Source of the DNA: an uncultured Gemmataceae bacterium
GTDB taxonomy: Bacteria; Planctomycetota; Planctomycetia; Gemmatales; Gemmataceae
Direction of reading: 5' to 3'
Assembly: GCA_937923405.1 (NCBI GenBank)
Contig: CALDUY010000033.1
Span: forward strand, 1-64,000
DNA length: 64,000 bases
In this document: positions 43,747 through 52,877 of the stretch, one piece after another
Numbering within the stretch: position 1 is the first letter of the stretch
Layout of the letters: each line of letters starts with the position of its first letter
Position numbers and translations under genes: made by a program
The notes under the pieces: model-generated
What the model was told of the DNA's origin: nothing
What the model saw: the letters and a program-made list of their open reading frames with translations, nothing else
Databases searched by the model: none

Positions 43747-44946
43747 ATGAAACGGACTCCCCACGCTATTACTTCGAGTCGTAAACCGACCAGTTCATCT
43801 CTGGCTGAGTTTGATTTTTTTCCGCTCACCAGAGTCGTCTTTGGTGCGGGTAGTTTGTCTCGACTAGGAGAACTGGTCCGTGAATACGGTGGGACTCGGG
43901 TTTTGCTCGTCACCGATCCGGGGTTAAAGGCCGCTGGACATCCGCTCCGCGCTCAGAGGCGAATCGAAGCGGCTGGAGTGGCCTGTTTTGTGTTCGATGG
44001 GGTGGAGGAAAATCCGACCACCAAACATGTTCGCGAAGCCCTGGATTTTGCTCGTGCCTGCCGTGTTGATTTCATCGTCGCAGTAGGCGGTGGCAGCTCC
44101 ATGGATTGCGCCAAGGGAGTTAACTTCCTGCTAACCAACGGCGGGTCGATGTCGGATTACAAAGGTTTCGGCAAAGCCTGTAAGCCAATGTTACCTTCGA
44201 TCGGAGTGCCGACCACAGCGGGGACCGGTAGCGAGGCACAATCCTACGCGCTGATTGCCGACGAGAAAACCCATCTGAAAATGGCCTGCGGCGATCGTAA
44301 AGCCGCCTTCAAAGTGTCTATTTTAGATCCCGAATTAACCATTTCACAGCCAGAACGAGTCACCGCCGTCACAGGGATGGATGCCCTGACTCACGCGGTG
44401 GAGTCGTTCGTTTGCACGCGACGCAACCCCATGTCGCAGATGCTCTCGCGAGAAGCCTGGCGATTGTTGGAAAGCAACTTCGAGCGCGTGCTTCGTTGCC
44501 CAGATGATTTAGAAGCACGCGGCAAGATGCAACTGGGGGCTAATCTCGCGGGCATGGCCATCGAAAACGCCATGCTCGGAGCAGCCCATGCCTGCGCCAA
44601 CCCCTTAACGGCACATTACGGCATCACTCACGGCATCGCCGTCGGAATTCTTTTGCCCCATGTTATCCGTTTCAACACCGAAGCAGTTGGCGCTCTTTAT
44701 TCGGATCTGGCTCATGAAGTTGGTCTTGTTAATGGGGATACTAGCGTAGCTGGGGAAGTAGTTGCCCGCCGCGTGGCCCAACTTCTCGACGCCGCCGAGT
44801 TGCCGACCCGCCTACGCGATTGTGGTGTCAGTCCGGGGATCTTTCCTGTGCTGGCCGACGAAGCTGCTCAACAGTGGACCGGAAAATTTAATCCCCGACC
44901 TGTTAGTGAGACTGAGTTGCATTCCCTTTACGAATCTGCCTACTGA
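43747..44946 (+). CDS. Iron-containing (group III) alcohol dehydrogenase
   Basis: The 399-residue protein has the NAD-binding 'VAVGGGSSMDCAKGVNFLL'. Metal-binding positions lie in 'GMDALTHAVESFVCT' and 'HACANPLTAHYGITHGIAVG'. 'GVPTTAGTGSEAQ' is the typical loop. The enzyme interconverts aldehyde and alcohol in the cytoplasm. It lies 116 bases after the acyl-CoA-reductase-like gene and most likely finishes the same reduction (or starts the reverse oxidation). Confidence 0.93.
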   Translation: MKRTPHAITSSRKPTSSSLAEFDFFPLTRVVFGAGSLSRLGELVREYGGTRVLLVTDPGLKAAGHPLRAQRRIEAAGVACFVFDGVEENPTTKHVREALDFARACRVDFIVAVGGGSSMDCAKGVNFLLTNGGSMSDYKGFGKACKPMLPSIGVPTTAGTGSEAQSYALIADEKTHLKMACGDRKAAFKVSILDPELTISQPERVTAVTGMDALTHAVESFVCTRRNPMSQMLSREAWRLLESNFERVLRCPDDLEARGKMQLGANLAGMAIENAMLGAAHACANPLTAHYGITHGIAVGILLPHVIRFNTEAVGALYSDLAHEVGLVNGDTSVAGEVVARRVAQLLDAAELPTRLRDCGVSPGIFPVLADEAAQQWTGKFNPRPVSETELHSLYESAY

Positions 44947-44967
44947 GCGATCTGGAGATTCGCACTT

Positions 44968-46065
44968 ATGCATCAACTCTCCTTAGCGTTTCTCCTCGTG
45001 CCATTGCTATTACTCGCCAATACTGCCCAAATGGCAGAATGGCCTCTGTTTCGTGGTAATCCGCAGCAGACCGGAGTTGCTAAGTCGAACCTACCCGACA
45101 AACTGGATGTTCTTTGGCAATTCAAGACTGAAGATGCAATCGAAAACGCGGTCGCCGTCGCCGGTGGTCAAGTGTTCGTCGGGTCATGGGATGAACATCT
45201 CTACGCGCTCGATTTCACAACGGGCAAGTTGCTTTGGAAGCAAAAACTCGGCCCTATCAAGGCCGCACCAGTCACTCGCGATGGCCTAGTCTTCGTAGGG
45301 GATCTCGACGGAAAGTTCTACTGCCTTGAGGCACGAAACGGATCGAAGAAGTGGACCTACGAGGCCAACAGTGAAGTCAGCGGCGCGAATTTCTATCAGG
45401 ATGTAATTCTCTTTTCTAGCCACGATGAATACCTCTATTGTCTAAATTCAGCGGGCAAACTGTTGTGGAAATTCCATGCCGAGGGACCGATTCATGGAAC
45501 TCCCTCGGTGGCCGATGGAAAAACTTTTCTCGTCGGTTGCGATAGTCACATGCGTGTCATCGATATTGCCACGGGAAAGGAAGTCTCTTCGGTGAATGAC
45601 GTCGGCGAATCGGTCGTAACGGCTGGAGTCGTCGATCATTTGCTGTACATGGGATCGATGCGAAATGATGTCAAGGCGATCGACTGGAAGAAGAGTGAGA
45701 TTGTTTGGACCTACAAACCCGGTCGTGGTGCCCAACAGTTCGCCTCGTCGCCTGCCGTGACTGACAAGTACATCTTGATCGGCAGTCGAGACAACAAACT
45801 GCACTGTCTCGATCGTGCGAAAGGCACCAGCCATTGGGTGTTTCCCACGGGAAACAAGGTCGATTCCAGCCCAGTCGTGGCTGGCACGCGAGTGGTGTTT
45901 GGCTCTCAAGATGACAAGCTCTACATCTTGGATCTGGAATCGGGAAAAAGTATTCAAGTTGTTCCCCTGGATGGTCCCATCAGCGCTTCGCCCGTTGTAG
46001 TCGATGGAAAAGTGTTAATCGGCACCCAAAAAGGTACGCTCTACTGTCTGGGGTCCAAGTCGTGA
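44968..46065 (+). CDS. Exported PQQ-like beta-propeller protein 5
   Basis: The compact 365-residue propeller has a signal peptide ('LAFLLVPLLLLANTAQMA') and opening 'EWPLFRGNPQQTGVA'. Six to seven blades carry 'GKLLWKQ', 'GSKKWTYE', 'GKLLWKFH', 'SEIVWTYK' and 'TSHWVFPTG'. It is 21 bases after the alcohol dehydrogenase stop and overlaps the next gene by four bases (GTGA), so it is co-translated with a cytoplasmic signalling protein. Shortest of the five propellers; it resembles BamB-like repeats but has no lipobox. Confidence 0.88.
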   Translation: MHQLSLAFLLVPLLLLANTAQMAEWPLFRGNPQQTGVAKSNLPDKLDVLWQFKTEDAIENAVAVAGGQVFVGSWDEHLYALDFTTGKLLWKQKLGPIKAAPVTRDGLVFVGDLDGKFYCLEARNGSKKWTYEANSEVSGANFYQDVILFSSHDEYLYCLNSAGKLLWKFHAEGPIHGTPSVADGKTFLVGCDSHMRVIDIATGKEVSSVNDVGESVVTAGVVDHLLYMGSMRNDVKAIDWKKSEIVWTYKPGRGAQQFASSPAVTDKYILIGSRDNKLHCLDRAKGTSHWVFPTGNKVDSSPVVAGTRVVFGSQDDKLYILDLESGKSIQVVPLDGPISASPVVVDGKVLIGTQKGTLYCLGSKS

Positions 46066-47312
46066 AACAGTCGGCACCGTCGAACCCTCGGGGTGGGGGC
46101 GGGTTGAATCTGCTTATCGCCGACGATGATCCCATCTCTCGACGGTTGCTGGAACGCACATTGCAACTCTGGGGCTACAACGTCACAACGGCCCGGGATG
46201 GCGACGAGGCTTGGAAATTGTTTCAGGAGCGCGATTTCCCCCTGGTGATTACCGACTGGATCATGCCGGGTATGGATGGTCTGGAGCTAGTTCGTCGTGT
46301 CCGGACTATGCCCCGCCCTGGATACGTCTTCATCATCCTGCTCGCGGCCGCTTCGTTACGACGAGAGATCGTCGAGGGACTGGCCGCCGGGGCCGACGAC
46401 TTTGTCAGTAAACCGTTCGACCGCGATGAACTCCGAGCCAGGCTGCGCGTGGGGGAACGGATTATTCGGCTGGAACAGACTCTTGTCGATAAAAATCGGG
46501 TGCTGTCGCTTCGCAACGCCGAAATGGAAGAGGATCTCCGCATGGCCTGCGAGGTGCAGCAAGCACTTCTACCACAGGGATACCCCAGCTTTCCGCCCGA
46601 GGTTCCCCCGGAACGAAGCCTGTTAAGATTTTGCGAACGCTATCGCCCCAATGGTGCGGTGGGAGGTGATTTCTTCGACGTTTTGTCGATCTCTCCAACC
46701 TGTGGCGGAATCTTCATCTGTGATGTGATGGGACACGGCGTGCGTGCGGCTCTGGTGGCGGCAATGGTACGAGCGCTATTAGAAGGATTACACGGTTCCG
46801 CCCGCGAACCTGGTCTGTTGTTGGCCGAGATGAACCGAGACTTGTTGAGCATCTTCGGAGCCGCCGCCGTGCCAGTATTTCTGACCGCGTTCTACTGCAC
46901 CCTCGACACCAGTTCGGGCAAGTTGACCTACGCCAACGCCGGTCATCCCGCTCCTCTGATCGTCCGAAAACACCATCAAGAGGTCTCCTATCTCCCTCAT
47001 CCAGGTGGGGTTCCAGGAGCGCCTCTGGGCGTGAAAGAGCAAACAAGCTATCTGACTTCACAGATGTTCTTGGGGCGAGGCGACCGACTACTATTGTTCA
47101 CCGACGGTTTATTCGAGGTGCTCGGTGCTGATCAGGAACCGTTCGGCGCGGAGCAACTTCGCCAGGCGGTCCAACGGCGAAGCCATCTCCCCACCGGCGC
47201 ACTATTCGACGATCTCCTCACTGAGGTCGTGCGCTATTCCGCTGGTCGTGGGTTCGCCGATGACGTCTGTCTCTTGGGCGTCGAGCTGGTTGAGTTAAAA
47301 TCCAGCTTGTAG
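46062..47312 (+). CDS. Response regulator with PP2C/SpoIIE phosphatase output (RsbU-like)
   Basis: The GTG start overlaps the propeller stop. The 416-residue protein has a receiver domain (about 15-135) with acidic pocket 'ADDD', phosphoacceptor Asp in 'LVITDWIMPGMDG' and the Lys in 'FVSKPFD'. A coiled linker ('RNAEMEEDLRMACEVQQALL') leads to a PP2C phosphatase with 'AVGGDFFDVL', 'FICDVMGHG' and 'FADDVCLLG'. Such proteins dephosphorylate anti-sigma antagonists or related partners when their receiver is phosphorylated. No kinase or antagonist gene is adjacent. Confidence 0.92.
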   Translation: MKQSAPSNPRGGGGLNLLIADDDPISRRLLERTLQLWGYNVTTARDGDEAWKLFQERDFPLVITDWIMPGMDGLELVRRVRTMPRPGYVFIILLAAASLRREIVEGLAAGADDFVSKPFDRDELRARLRVGERIIRLEQTLVDKNRVLSLRNAEMEEDLRMACEVQQALLPQGYPSFPPEVPPERSLLRFCERYRPNGAVGGDFFDVLSISPTCGGIFICDVMGHGVRAALVAAMVRALLEGLHGSAREPGLLLAEMNRDLLSIFGAAAVPVFLTAFYCTLDTSSGKLTYANAGHPAPLIVRKHHQEVSYLPHPGGVPGAPLGVKEQTSYLTSQMFLGRGDRLLLFTDGLFEVLGADQEPFGAEQLRQAVQRRSHLPTGALFDDLLTEVVRYSAGRGFADDVCLLGVELVELKSSL

Positions 47313-47315
47313 CGC

Positions 47316-49154
47316 TTAAGGATGCGGCACCATGTAAGTGAACGGAACAACGTATGCTTGCAACATGGTCATGGCTCCGACCACACAAGCAAGAAAGATA
47401 CTGTGCCAGATCACCGCTTTGAAGATGTCTGCCTCGCGACCTAATTGATGGGTAGCCGCCGTCGCCACGACGATGCTTTGGGCATCGATCATCTTGCCCA
47501 TCACCCCGCCTGTACTGTTGGAAGCACAGATCAGAATCTGAGCCTGTCCCAAATCAAGATGTTGAAAGACGCCGGTTTCATGCACTTTGGTCGCGGTGAT
47601 CTGTTGCAGTGAACCAAACAGAGCGTTACTACCGGCATCCGTTCCAGTCAGGAATACACCGAGCCAGCCCAGAATCGGCGCGAAGAAGGGATAGAGCATG
47701 CCAGCTCCGGCAAAGGCGACTCCGAGCGTCGCATCCATGCCTGAGTATCGAGTGACATAACTGAGACCAAGCATGAAAGCAATCGTTGGGATTGGAATCT
47801 TCATCTGAATCACAGTGCGCTTGAAGACTGTGGCGATTTGTGTTGGCGTCATGCGTAATAACACCATCGACACCAACGCGGCGAGAAAAACTGCCGACCC
47901 TGGCGCGGTGACCCAAGCGAAGTTGTAGTAGGCATTCTCCTTATCTTCTTTTTTGCCCTCAGCGAGAAGGTCTGCATCCCGCTGAACCTGCTGATGCAAA
48001 AATGGAACCGGAATCAAATAGTTCGTTTGCAACGGCCCTAGGTGAACAAACGGCTTACTAGGATTAGCTGGCTCTTGCTGGCGCACAAGGCCCGTGAGCA
48101 TCAGAAACAGCGACATCAGAGCATAAGGCATCCAGGCGATAGCGATAGAGCGCGGTGTGAGCGGCTCCTGTGCTCCAGAGGGTTGCTCGGCAAGCAACGC
48201 TTTGGCCGCTGCCGCCTCCGCGGCGTGGGCACCGCTTGCCTCGGAGGAATTCGAGGCCGGACTGGTGGTAACCGCGTTGTAATGCCATTCGTTTTTCGGA
48301 CGCCAGTAACGCAAAAAGATCGCGGTGACAACGAGCGAGAAAATCCCCCCTCCAATATCCGTCATTGGCCAGAGAACCAGACTCGGATGCCAAGTATGAG
48401 CCGTGGCGAAGCCGTACTGAAAGAGGGCAAACGAGCCACCTGAGACCAACAGTGCTGGCCAGACCTCCCAGGTCTGCTTCCAGTTACACATGCAGCGAAT
48501 CATGTAGAGCGGCACAATCAGCGACAAAAAGGGGAGCTGATGTCCTGCCATCACAGACAGTGTCTTCACGGGAAGATCATTCGTCACACCTTCGAGTGTG
48601 ATCAGCGGCGTCCCCAGCCCACCGTATGCTACCGGGGAAGTATTGGCGATCAAGCACAGCACCGCCGCGAGAAACGGATCAAACCCCAAGCCGACCATGA
48701 TCGCTCCGCAAATGGCAACGGGAGTACCTCCGCCAGCCGCACCTTCGAGGAATGCTCCGAAGGCAAAAGCGATGAGAATGGCTTGGATGCGAGCATCTGC
48801 CGACAGCCCAGCCACCGAGCGTCGAACAATGTCGAACTTGCCAGTCGTGACTGTGATGTTGTAGAGCAACATCGCGTTGAAGATGGTCCAACCGACCGGC
48901 AACAGACCAAACGCCGCACCGTATAGAAACGACATGCCGGCAGAAGCCACAGGCATGCGATAGACCGTGACTGAGACGAGCAAGGCCACGACACTGGCCG
49001 CTGCTCCGGCCTTAGGGGCCAACCAGCGACGAGGTACCAGCAGATAGAACAACACTAACACCGGCAGAGCTGCGAAAAAGGTCGAGACCACAGAACTGAA
49101 GGGAATCAAGTCGTACAGCGGATCTAGTTGCTGTTGATGGATGGCCCAGAGCAT
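47316..49154 (-). CDS. lldP: L-lactate permease
   Basis: The 612-residue integral membrane protein has a dozen or more hydrophobic helices. It carries the LctP-family signature 'FGAFLEGAAGGGTPVAICGA' followed by 'LIANTSPVAYGGLGTPL' and, near the end, 'SNSTGGVMGKMIDAQSI'. It imports lactate (and often glycolate) with protons across the inner membrane. An inserted soluble loop rich in Ala and Glu (about residues 290-330) is longer than usual. It is convergent with the phosphatase gene (3-base gap) and divergent from the ECF transporter genes. No lactate dehydrogenase gene is nearby. Confidence 0.93.
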   Translation of the reverse strand: MLWAIHQQQLDPLYDLIPFSSVVSTFFAALPVLVLFYLLVPRRWLAPKAGAAASVVALLVSVTVYRMPVASAGMSFLYGAAFGLLPVGWTIFNAMLLYNITVTTGKFDIVRRSVAGLSADARIQAILIAFAFGAFLEGAAGGGTPVAICGAIMVGLGFDPFLAAVLCLIANTSPVAYGGLGTPLITLEGVTNDLPVKTLSVMAGHQLPFLSLIVPLYMIRCMCNWKQTWEVWPALLVSGGSFALFQYGFATAHTWHPSLVLWPMTDIGGGIFSLVVTAIFLRYWRPKNEWHYNAVTTSPASNSSEASGAHAAEAAAAKALLAEQPSGAQEPLTPRSIAIAWMPYALMSLFLMLTGLVRQQEPANPSKPFVHLGPLQTNYLIPVPFLHQQVQRDADLLAEGKKEDKENAYYNFAWVTAPGSAVFLAALVSMVLLRMTPTQIATVFKRTVIQMKIPIPTIAFMLGLSYVTRYSGMDATLGVAFAGAGMLYPFFAPILGWLGVFLTGTDAGSNALFGSLQQITATKVHETGVFQHLDLGQAQILICASNSTGGVMGKMIDAQSIVVATAATHQLGREADIFKAVIWHSIFLACVVGAMTMLQAYVVPFTYMVPHP

Positions 49155-49255
49155 GGAGGGAGAGTCCTCACGGCAATTGGGTAGGTTCAGCGGATTTTGT
49201 TGTTGTCACGTCAGGTTACAAGTATCGCTTCGCCGAGAAAAAGCGAGTTCCTTGC

Positions 49256-49284
49256 CTGACTGGTTGGTGTTTCCTCGGTATGAT
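49256..49284 (+). promoter_or_regulatory. Promoter of the ECF transporter genes
   Basis: CTGACT and TATGAT (5 of 6 to TATAAT) are separated by exactly 17 bases. Transcription would start near 49291, about 50 bases before the cbiQ-like GTG. No riboswitch fold is evident in that leader. Confidence 0.5.
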
Positions 49285-49339
49285 GGCACCTGATCTGTGG
49301 TCGGTCCCTTGAACTCTCTTTGCCTGCTTAGAGAAGATC

Positions 49340-50062
49340 GTGCAGTTTCGTTTCGAGCCTCCGCCCTATCGCGACTCGGTGTTGGCCAACCTCGACCCAC
49401 GTTGGCGTTTGCTGAGCCTATTGCTGGTTTTGCTGACGGTCATCGTCGTGCAAACCCTTTTCGCTTCACTGCTGTGCTTGCTCCTGGGAGTGTATCTGAC
49501 TTGGCTGGCTCGTACTCCCTGGTCCTGGTTGCGCGGTCGCTTGGTTATGATCTCAATTCTCCTGGGCTGTTTCGCAGGGCCACTCGCCTTGCTTGCACCA
49601 GAAGGAAGTTTCCTGGCTTTGCGACTTGTGGTCAAGGGATTGGCCATGTTCGGGTTGGTCGGTGTGTCCCTTGTGACTGCTCCATTCCACGTCACCCTAC
49701 AAGCCGCTCATCGCCTTTGGATTCCTGGCTTGTTGATCCAACTGACTTTGCTGAGCTATCGCTATCTGTTTGTTCTCAGCGAGGAACTCACTCGTTTGCG
49801 TGTGGCTCTGCGAACACGCGCGTTTCGCAATCGCGCTAATCTACATTCCTACCGAACCGTCGCTGCGGCTTCAGGCACGTTGCTGGTGCGCGGCGTGGAA
49901 CGAGCAGAACGAGTCGCTGCTGCCATGCGAAGCCGCGGCTTTGACGGACGCTATCGCTCCTTGACCAACTTCTCGACTCGATGGCCTGATGTCGCAGCGT
50001 TCGGACTCTCGCTACTATTCTGTATTTTGACGATAACCCTGGACATTCTATTACGGAGTTAA
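49340..50062 (+). CDS. cbiQ: ECF transporter transmembrane (T) component, CbiQ-like
   Basis: The GTG start gives 240 residues. Five hydrophobic helices ('WRLLSLLLVLLTVIVVQTLF', 'LLCLLLGVYLTWLA', 'LVMISILLGCFAGPLALL' and two more) are joined by coupling helices. The Arg-rich motif 'ERAERVAAAMRSRGFDGRY' contacts the ATPase. CbiQ/EcfT couples ATP hydrolysis to metal or vitamin uptake. The ATPase gene follows 10 bases later. The metal-specific CbiM/CbiN or another S component is absent, so cobalt is only a default assignment. Confidence 0.87.
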   Translation: MQFRFEPPPYRDSVLANLDPRWRLLSLLLVLLTVIVVQTLFASLLCLLLGVYLTWLARTPWSWLRGRLVMISILLGCFAGPLALLAPEGSFLALRLVVKGLAMFGLVGVSLVTAPFHVTLQAAHRLWIPGLLIQLTLLSYRYLFVLSEELTRLRVALRTRAFRNRANLHSYRTVAAASGTLLVRGVERAERVAAAMRSRGFDGRYRSLTNFSTRWPDVAAFGLSLLFCILTITLDILLRS

Positions 50063-50072
50063 ACGACCGATT

Positions 50073-50807
50073 GTGCCCAATTTGCAGCTAGAGGTTCGCG
50101 ATCTTTGTTTTCGCTATCCAGATGGTCGACCGGCCCTACAGGGGGTCACTTTCACCGTCGGACCGGGGGAGAGCGTCGGCCTCGTCGGTGCCAACGGTGC
50201 AGGTAAAACCAGTCTGTTTCTCTGTTTGACAGGGGTGCTGCTACCGACTTCGGGGACAGTTCAAGTGGCGGGTTTAGACGTACAACAACCCGCCCAGCGA
50301 AAATTGTTATCTCGTTCCATCGGGATTGTCTTTCAAGACAGCGACGATCAACTATTCAGCCCAACCGTTCGCGACGACGTGGCCTTTGGTCCGCTTAATC
50401 TTGGTCTTTGTGAAGCCGAAGTGCGACAATGTATCGCTGAGGCACTTGCTCAGGTTGGCATGACGGGCTATGAGGATTGCGCACCGTTCCACCTATCCGG
50501 CGGAGAGAAACGTCGAGTCGCCCTAGCTGGAGTGCTGGCCATGCGACCGGAGATTTTGTTACTTGATGAACCGTCGATGTTTCTCGATCCACGCGGTCGT
50601 CGAGAATTGATTGCCCTGCTGAATCAACTGGAGCGAACGAAGGTGATCGCCTCACACGATTTGGACTTAGTCGTCCAGACCTGTTCGCGCGTCCTGATAT
50701 TGCATCAGGGACAGATCGTCGGTGATGGCGAAACGGGAACGCTGCTGGCCGACGAGGAACTAATGGAGCGTTATGACCTCGAAGTACCGTGGAGCCTTCG
50801 CAGGTGA
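50073..50807 (+). CDS. cbiO: ECF transporter ATPase (A) component, CbiO-like
   Basis: The 244-residue ABC ATPase has Walker A 'GANGAGKTS', Q-loop 'VFQDSDDQLFSPTVRDDVAF' (the 'D-Q-L-F-S' wording is typical of CbiO/EcfA), signature 'LSGGEKRRVALA', Walker B 'ILLLDEPSMFLD' and switch His in 'VIASHDLDL'. It energises the T component encoded just upstream. The GTG start follows the previous stop by 10 bases. Confidence 0.92.
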   Translation: MPNLQLEVRDLCFRYPDGRPALQGVTFTVGPGESVGLVGANGAGKTSLFLCLTGVLLPTSGTVQVAGLDVQQPAQRKLLSRSIGIVFQDSDDQLFSPTVRDDVAFGPLNLGLCEAEVRQCIAEALAQVGMTGYEDCAPFHLSGGEKRRVALAGVLAMRPEILLLDEPSMFLDPRGRRELIALLNQLERTKVIASHDLDLVVQTCSRVLILHQGQIVGDGETGTLLADEELMERYDLEVPWSLRR

Positions 50808-50862
50808 TCGCCCCCCTAGCTCCTAATGGAATCGGAACTCGTTGCTCGCTAGTCTGATTGAC

Positions 50863-50891
50863 CTGACAGGACGCGAGGAAGTCGCTAGAAT
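50863..50891 (+). promoter_or_regulatory. Promoter of accD
   Basis: CTGACA (5 of 6) and TAGAAT (5 of 6) are separated by exactly 17 bases. Transcription would start near 50898, about 40 bases before the ATG at 50937. Confidence 0.65.
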
Positions 50892-50936
50892 AGATCGCTA
50901 TTGACGATTCTACGCTCTCGATGTGAGATAGAAGCG

Positions 50937-51881
50937 ATGGAGACCGAGCGTGGGAACTGGACAAGCATGAACCCCAACGGGATTCGACGCAACTTGGCCA
51001 CCAATGATCGCCCCAAACGAGGCGTACCGGAAGGGCTTTGGCGACAGTGCCCCCAGTGCAAGTCAACGATTTTTACTAAGGAAGCCGCCGCTCGCTTTAA
51101 TGTCTGCCCAGAATGTGACTATCACTTCTACCTTCCGGCCAAAGAACGCATTCAGCAACTCCTGGATCAGGACAGTTTCGAGGAATGGTTCACGGAGCTA
51201 CGACCAACTGATCCGTTGGGATTCAAAGATCATCGCGAATACTCCAAGCGCCTGATTTCTGAACAGGCCAAAACAGGGATGCACGATGCCGCTGTGGTCG
51301 GCAAAGGATTCATCCGCGGCCGTCCCGTCGTTTTGGGAGTGACCGATTTCGCGTTTATGGCGGGCAGCATGGGTAGTGTCGTCGGCGAGAAGTTAACACG
51401 CGCCATCGAAGAGGCCATTCGTCTGAAACTGCCGTTGATCTTTGTCTCAGGCTCCGGCGGTGGGGCACGCATGCAGGAGGGAATTCTCTCGCTGATGCAG
51501 ATGGCCAAGGTGTCGGCGGCATTGGCTCGCTATGATTCGGCAGGCGGGCTATACATCTCGATCTTGACCAATCCAACCATGGGCGGTGTCGCTGCTAGCT
51601 GGGCAGGACTGGGCGACGTGATCCTCGCCGAACCGGGAGCGTTGATCGGCTTCGCCGGCAAACGGACCATTTGGAACACGGTCCGACTCGAACTGCCCAA
51701 AGGTTTTCAGACTAGTGAGTTCTTACTTCAGCACGGGTTGATTGATCGTATTGTCCCCAGGAAAGATCTGCGGACCGAATTAGCTCGGATCGTAGATTAT
51801 TGTGAGCGGCAGAGACGTCGCGCTCCCTGTTCAGTCGACGACCACGGGAACAGAACCAGTGAGCCTTTCCAGCTTTTTTAA
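50937..51881 (+). CDS. accD: Acetyl-CoA carboxylase carboxyltransferase subunit beta
   Basis: The ATG at 50937 gives 314 residues. A four-Cys zinc finger ('CPQCKSTIF' and 'CPECDYHFY') precedes the crotonase-like carboxyltransferase domain ('GVTDFAFMAGSMGSVVGEKL', 'LIFVSGSGGGARMQEG', 'SWAGLGDVILAEPGALIGFA'). Together with AccA it transfers the carboxyl group from biotin to acetyl-CoA, the first step of fatty-acid synthesis. A well-formed promoter lies 40-75 bases upstream. The end overlaps the kinase gene. Confidence 0.95.
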   Translation: METERGNWTSMNPNGIRRNLATNDRPKRGVPEGLWRQCPQCKSTIFTKEAAARFNVCPECDYHFYLPAKERIQQLLDQDSFEEWFTELRPTDPLGFKDHREYSKRLISEQAKTGMHDAAVVGKGFIRGRPVVLGVTDFAFMAGSMGSVVGEKLTRAIEEAIRLKLPLIFVSGSGGGARMQEGILSLMQMAKVSAALARYDSAGGLYISILTNPTMGGVAASWAGLGDVILAEPGALIGFAGKRTIWNTVRLELPKGFQTSEFLLQHGLIDRIVPRKDLRTELARIVDYCERQRRRAPCSVDDHGNRTSEPFQLF

Positions 51882-52743
51882 GAAGCTCTTTAGTTCCAAA
51901 CCAAAGAGCAATCTGCCAGTCATCAACCTGAAAAATCGTTTTGATCTGCTCAACCGCACAGGGCAGGGGAGCATGTCGCGTGTCTGGCGTGCCCGAGACC
52001 GATCGACTGGCCGAATTGTCTGTCTCAAACTGCTCGACAAAGTCAAGACAGCTCAATTCGAGGCTCGCTTTCCAGGGTTGAACAAGCCCAAAGAAGGCAC
52101 CATTTGCATGTTACTGCGGCATCCTAATATTGTGCAAACCTACGAATTTGGCCTTACCACCGAGGGAGAATACTACCTCGTGATGGAACTCATTGAAGGC
52201 ATGGGACTGAATTTCTTAGTGGAGACAAAAAGCCCACAGCTGGAAGGCAATCGCATCAACTACCTGACTCAAATTGCCGACGCTTTAGAATACTTGCACA
52301 ATCAAGGATTCCTCCATCGCGACATCTGTCCGCGAAACATCATGGTCAACGGTGAAGGCGTCATCAAACTGATCGATTTCGGCCTGACTATTCCAAACCG
52401 TCCGGAATTCTGCAAGCCTGGGAACCGAACTGGCACGCCCAACTATCTCGCCCCAGAACTCATTCGCCGCGTCACCACTGATCATCGCGTGGATATGTTC
52501 GCTCTGGGCGTGACCGCCTATGAACTCTTCTGCTACAACTTGCCGTGGGAAAAAACCGAATCACTGCAAACCTTACTCAGCCACATGAACCGAGCCGGTA
52601 ACGACCCGCGCGAGCATCGCAAAGATCTCGATGAACGAACGGCCAAATTCCTCATCAAGGCCATCGAACGCGACCCAGCCAAGCGATTCCAAACTCCTGC
52701 CGAATTTAAAGAGGCCTTACAACGACTCCCGGATCACTGGTGA
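51859..52743 (+). CDS. Hanks-type serine/threonine protein kinase
   Basis: The GTG at 51859 gives 294 residues; a GTG at 51802 would overlap accD by 80 bases and is less likely. The kinase motifs are complete: glycine loop 'GQGSMSRVW', Lys in 'VCLKLL', catalytic loop 'HRDICPRN', metal-binding 'DFG' and 'GTPNYLAPE'. The protein is just the kinase domain with a short basic N-terminus ('FFKKLFSSKPK') and no membrane helix or sensor, so it is cytosolic. The overlap with accD by 23 bases suggests coupled expression. Confidence 0.9.
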   Translation: MSLSSFFKKLFSSKPKSNLPVINLKNRFDLLNRTGQGSMSRVWRARDRSTGRIVCLKLLDKVKTAQFEARFPGLNKPKEGTICMLLRHPNIVQTYEFGLTTEGEYYLVMELIEGMGLNFLVETKSPQLEGNRINYLTQIADALEYLHNQGFLHRDICPRNIMVNGEGVIKLIDFGLTIPNRPEFCKPGNRTGTPNYLAPELIRRVTTDHRVDMFALGVTAYELFCYNLPWEKTESLQTLLSHMNRAGNDPREHRKDLDERTAKFLIKAIERDPAKRFQTPAEFKEALQRLPDHW

Positions 52744-52877
52744 AATCTGCAAGATTGCCGATGGACACACCCTAGTTGCCTGTGCTAAATTAGGGCCATC
52801 CTACCAGCCGAACTCAGTACTCGATTTCCGATCCTCAATCGAGCCAGTCGGCTTTCACCAGCCAAGAGGAGGCCCTC

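Noticed and set aside
32766..46065. Classical PQQ-dependent alcohol dehydrogenases
   Set aside because: The five propellers have the repeat pattern but no vicinal Cys pair and no cytochrome c domain, so a catalytic quinoprotein label is not supported.
49155..49339. Cobalamin riboswitch before the CbiQ-like gene
   Set aside because: No B12-box-like element or multi-stem fold could be read in the short leader; an ordinary promoter with a 50-base leader explains the region.
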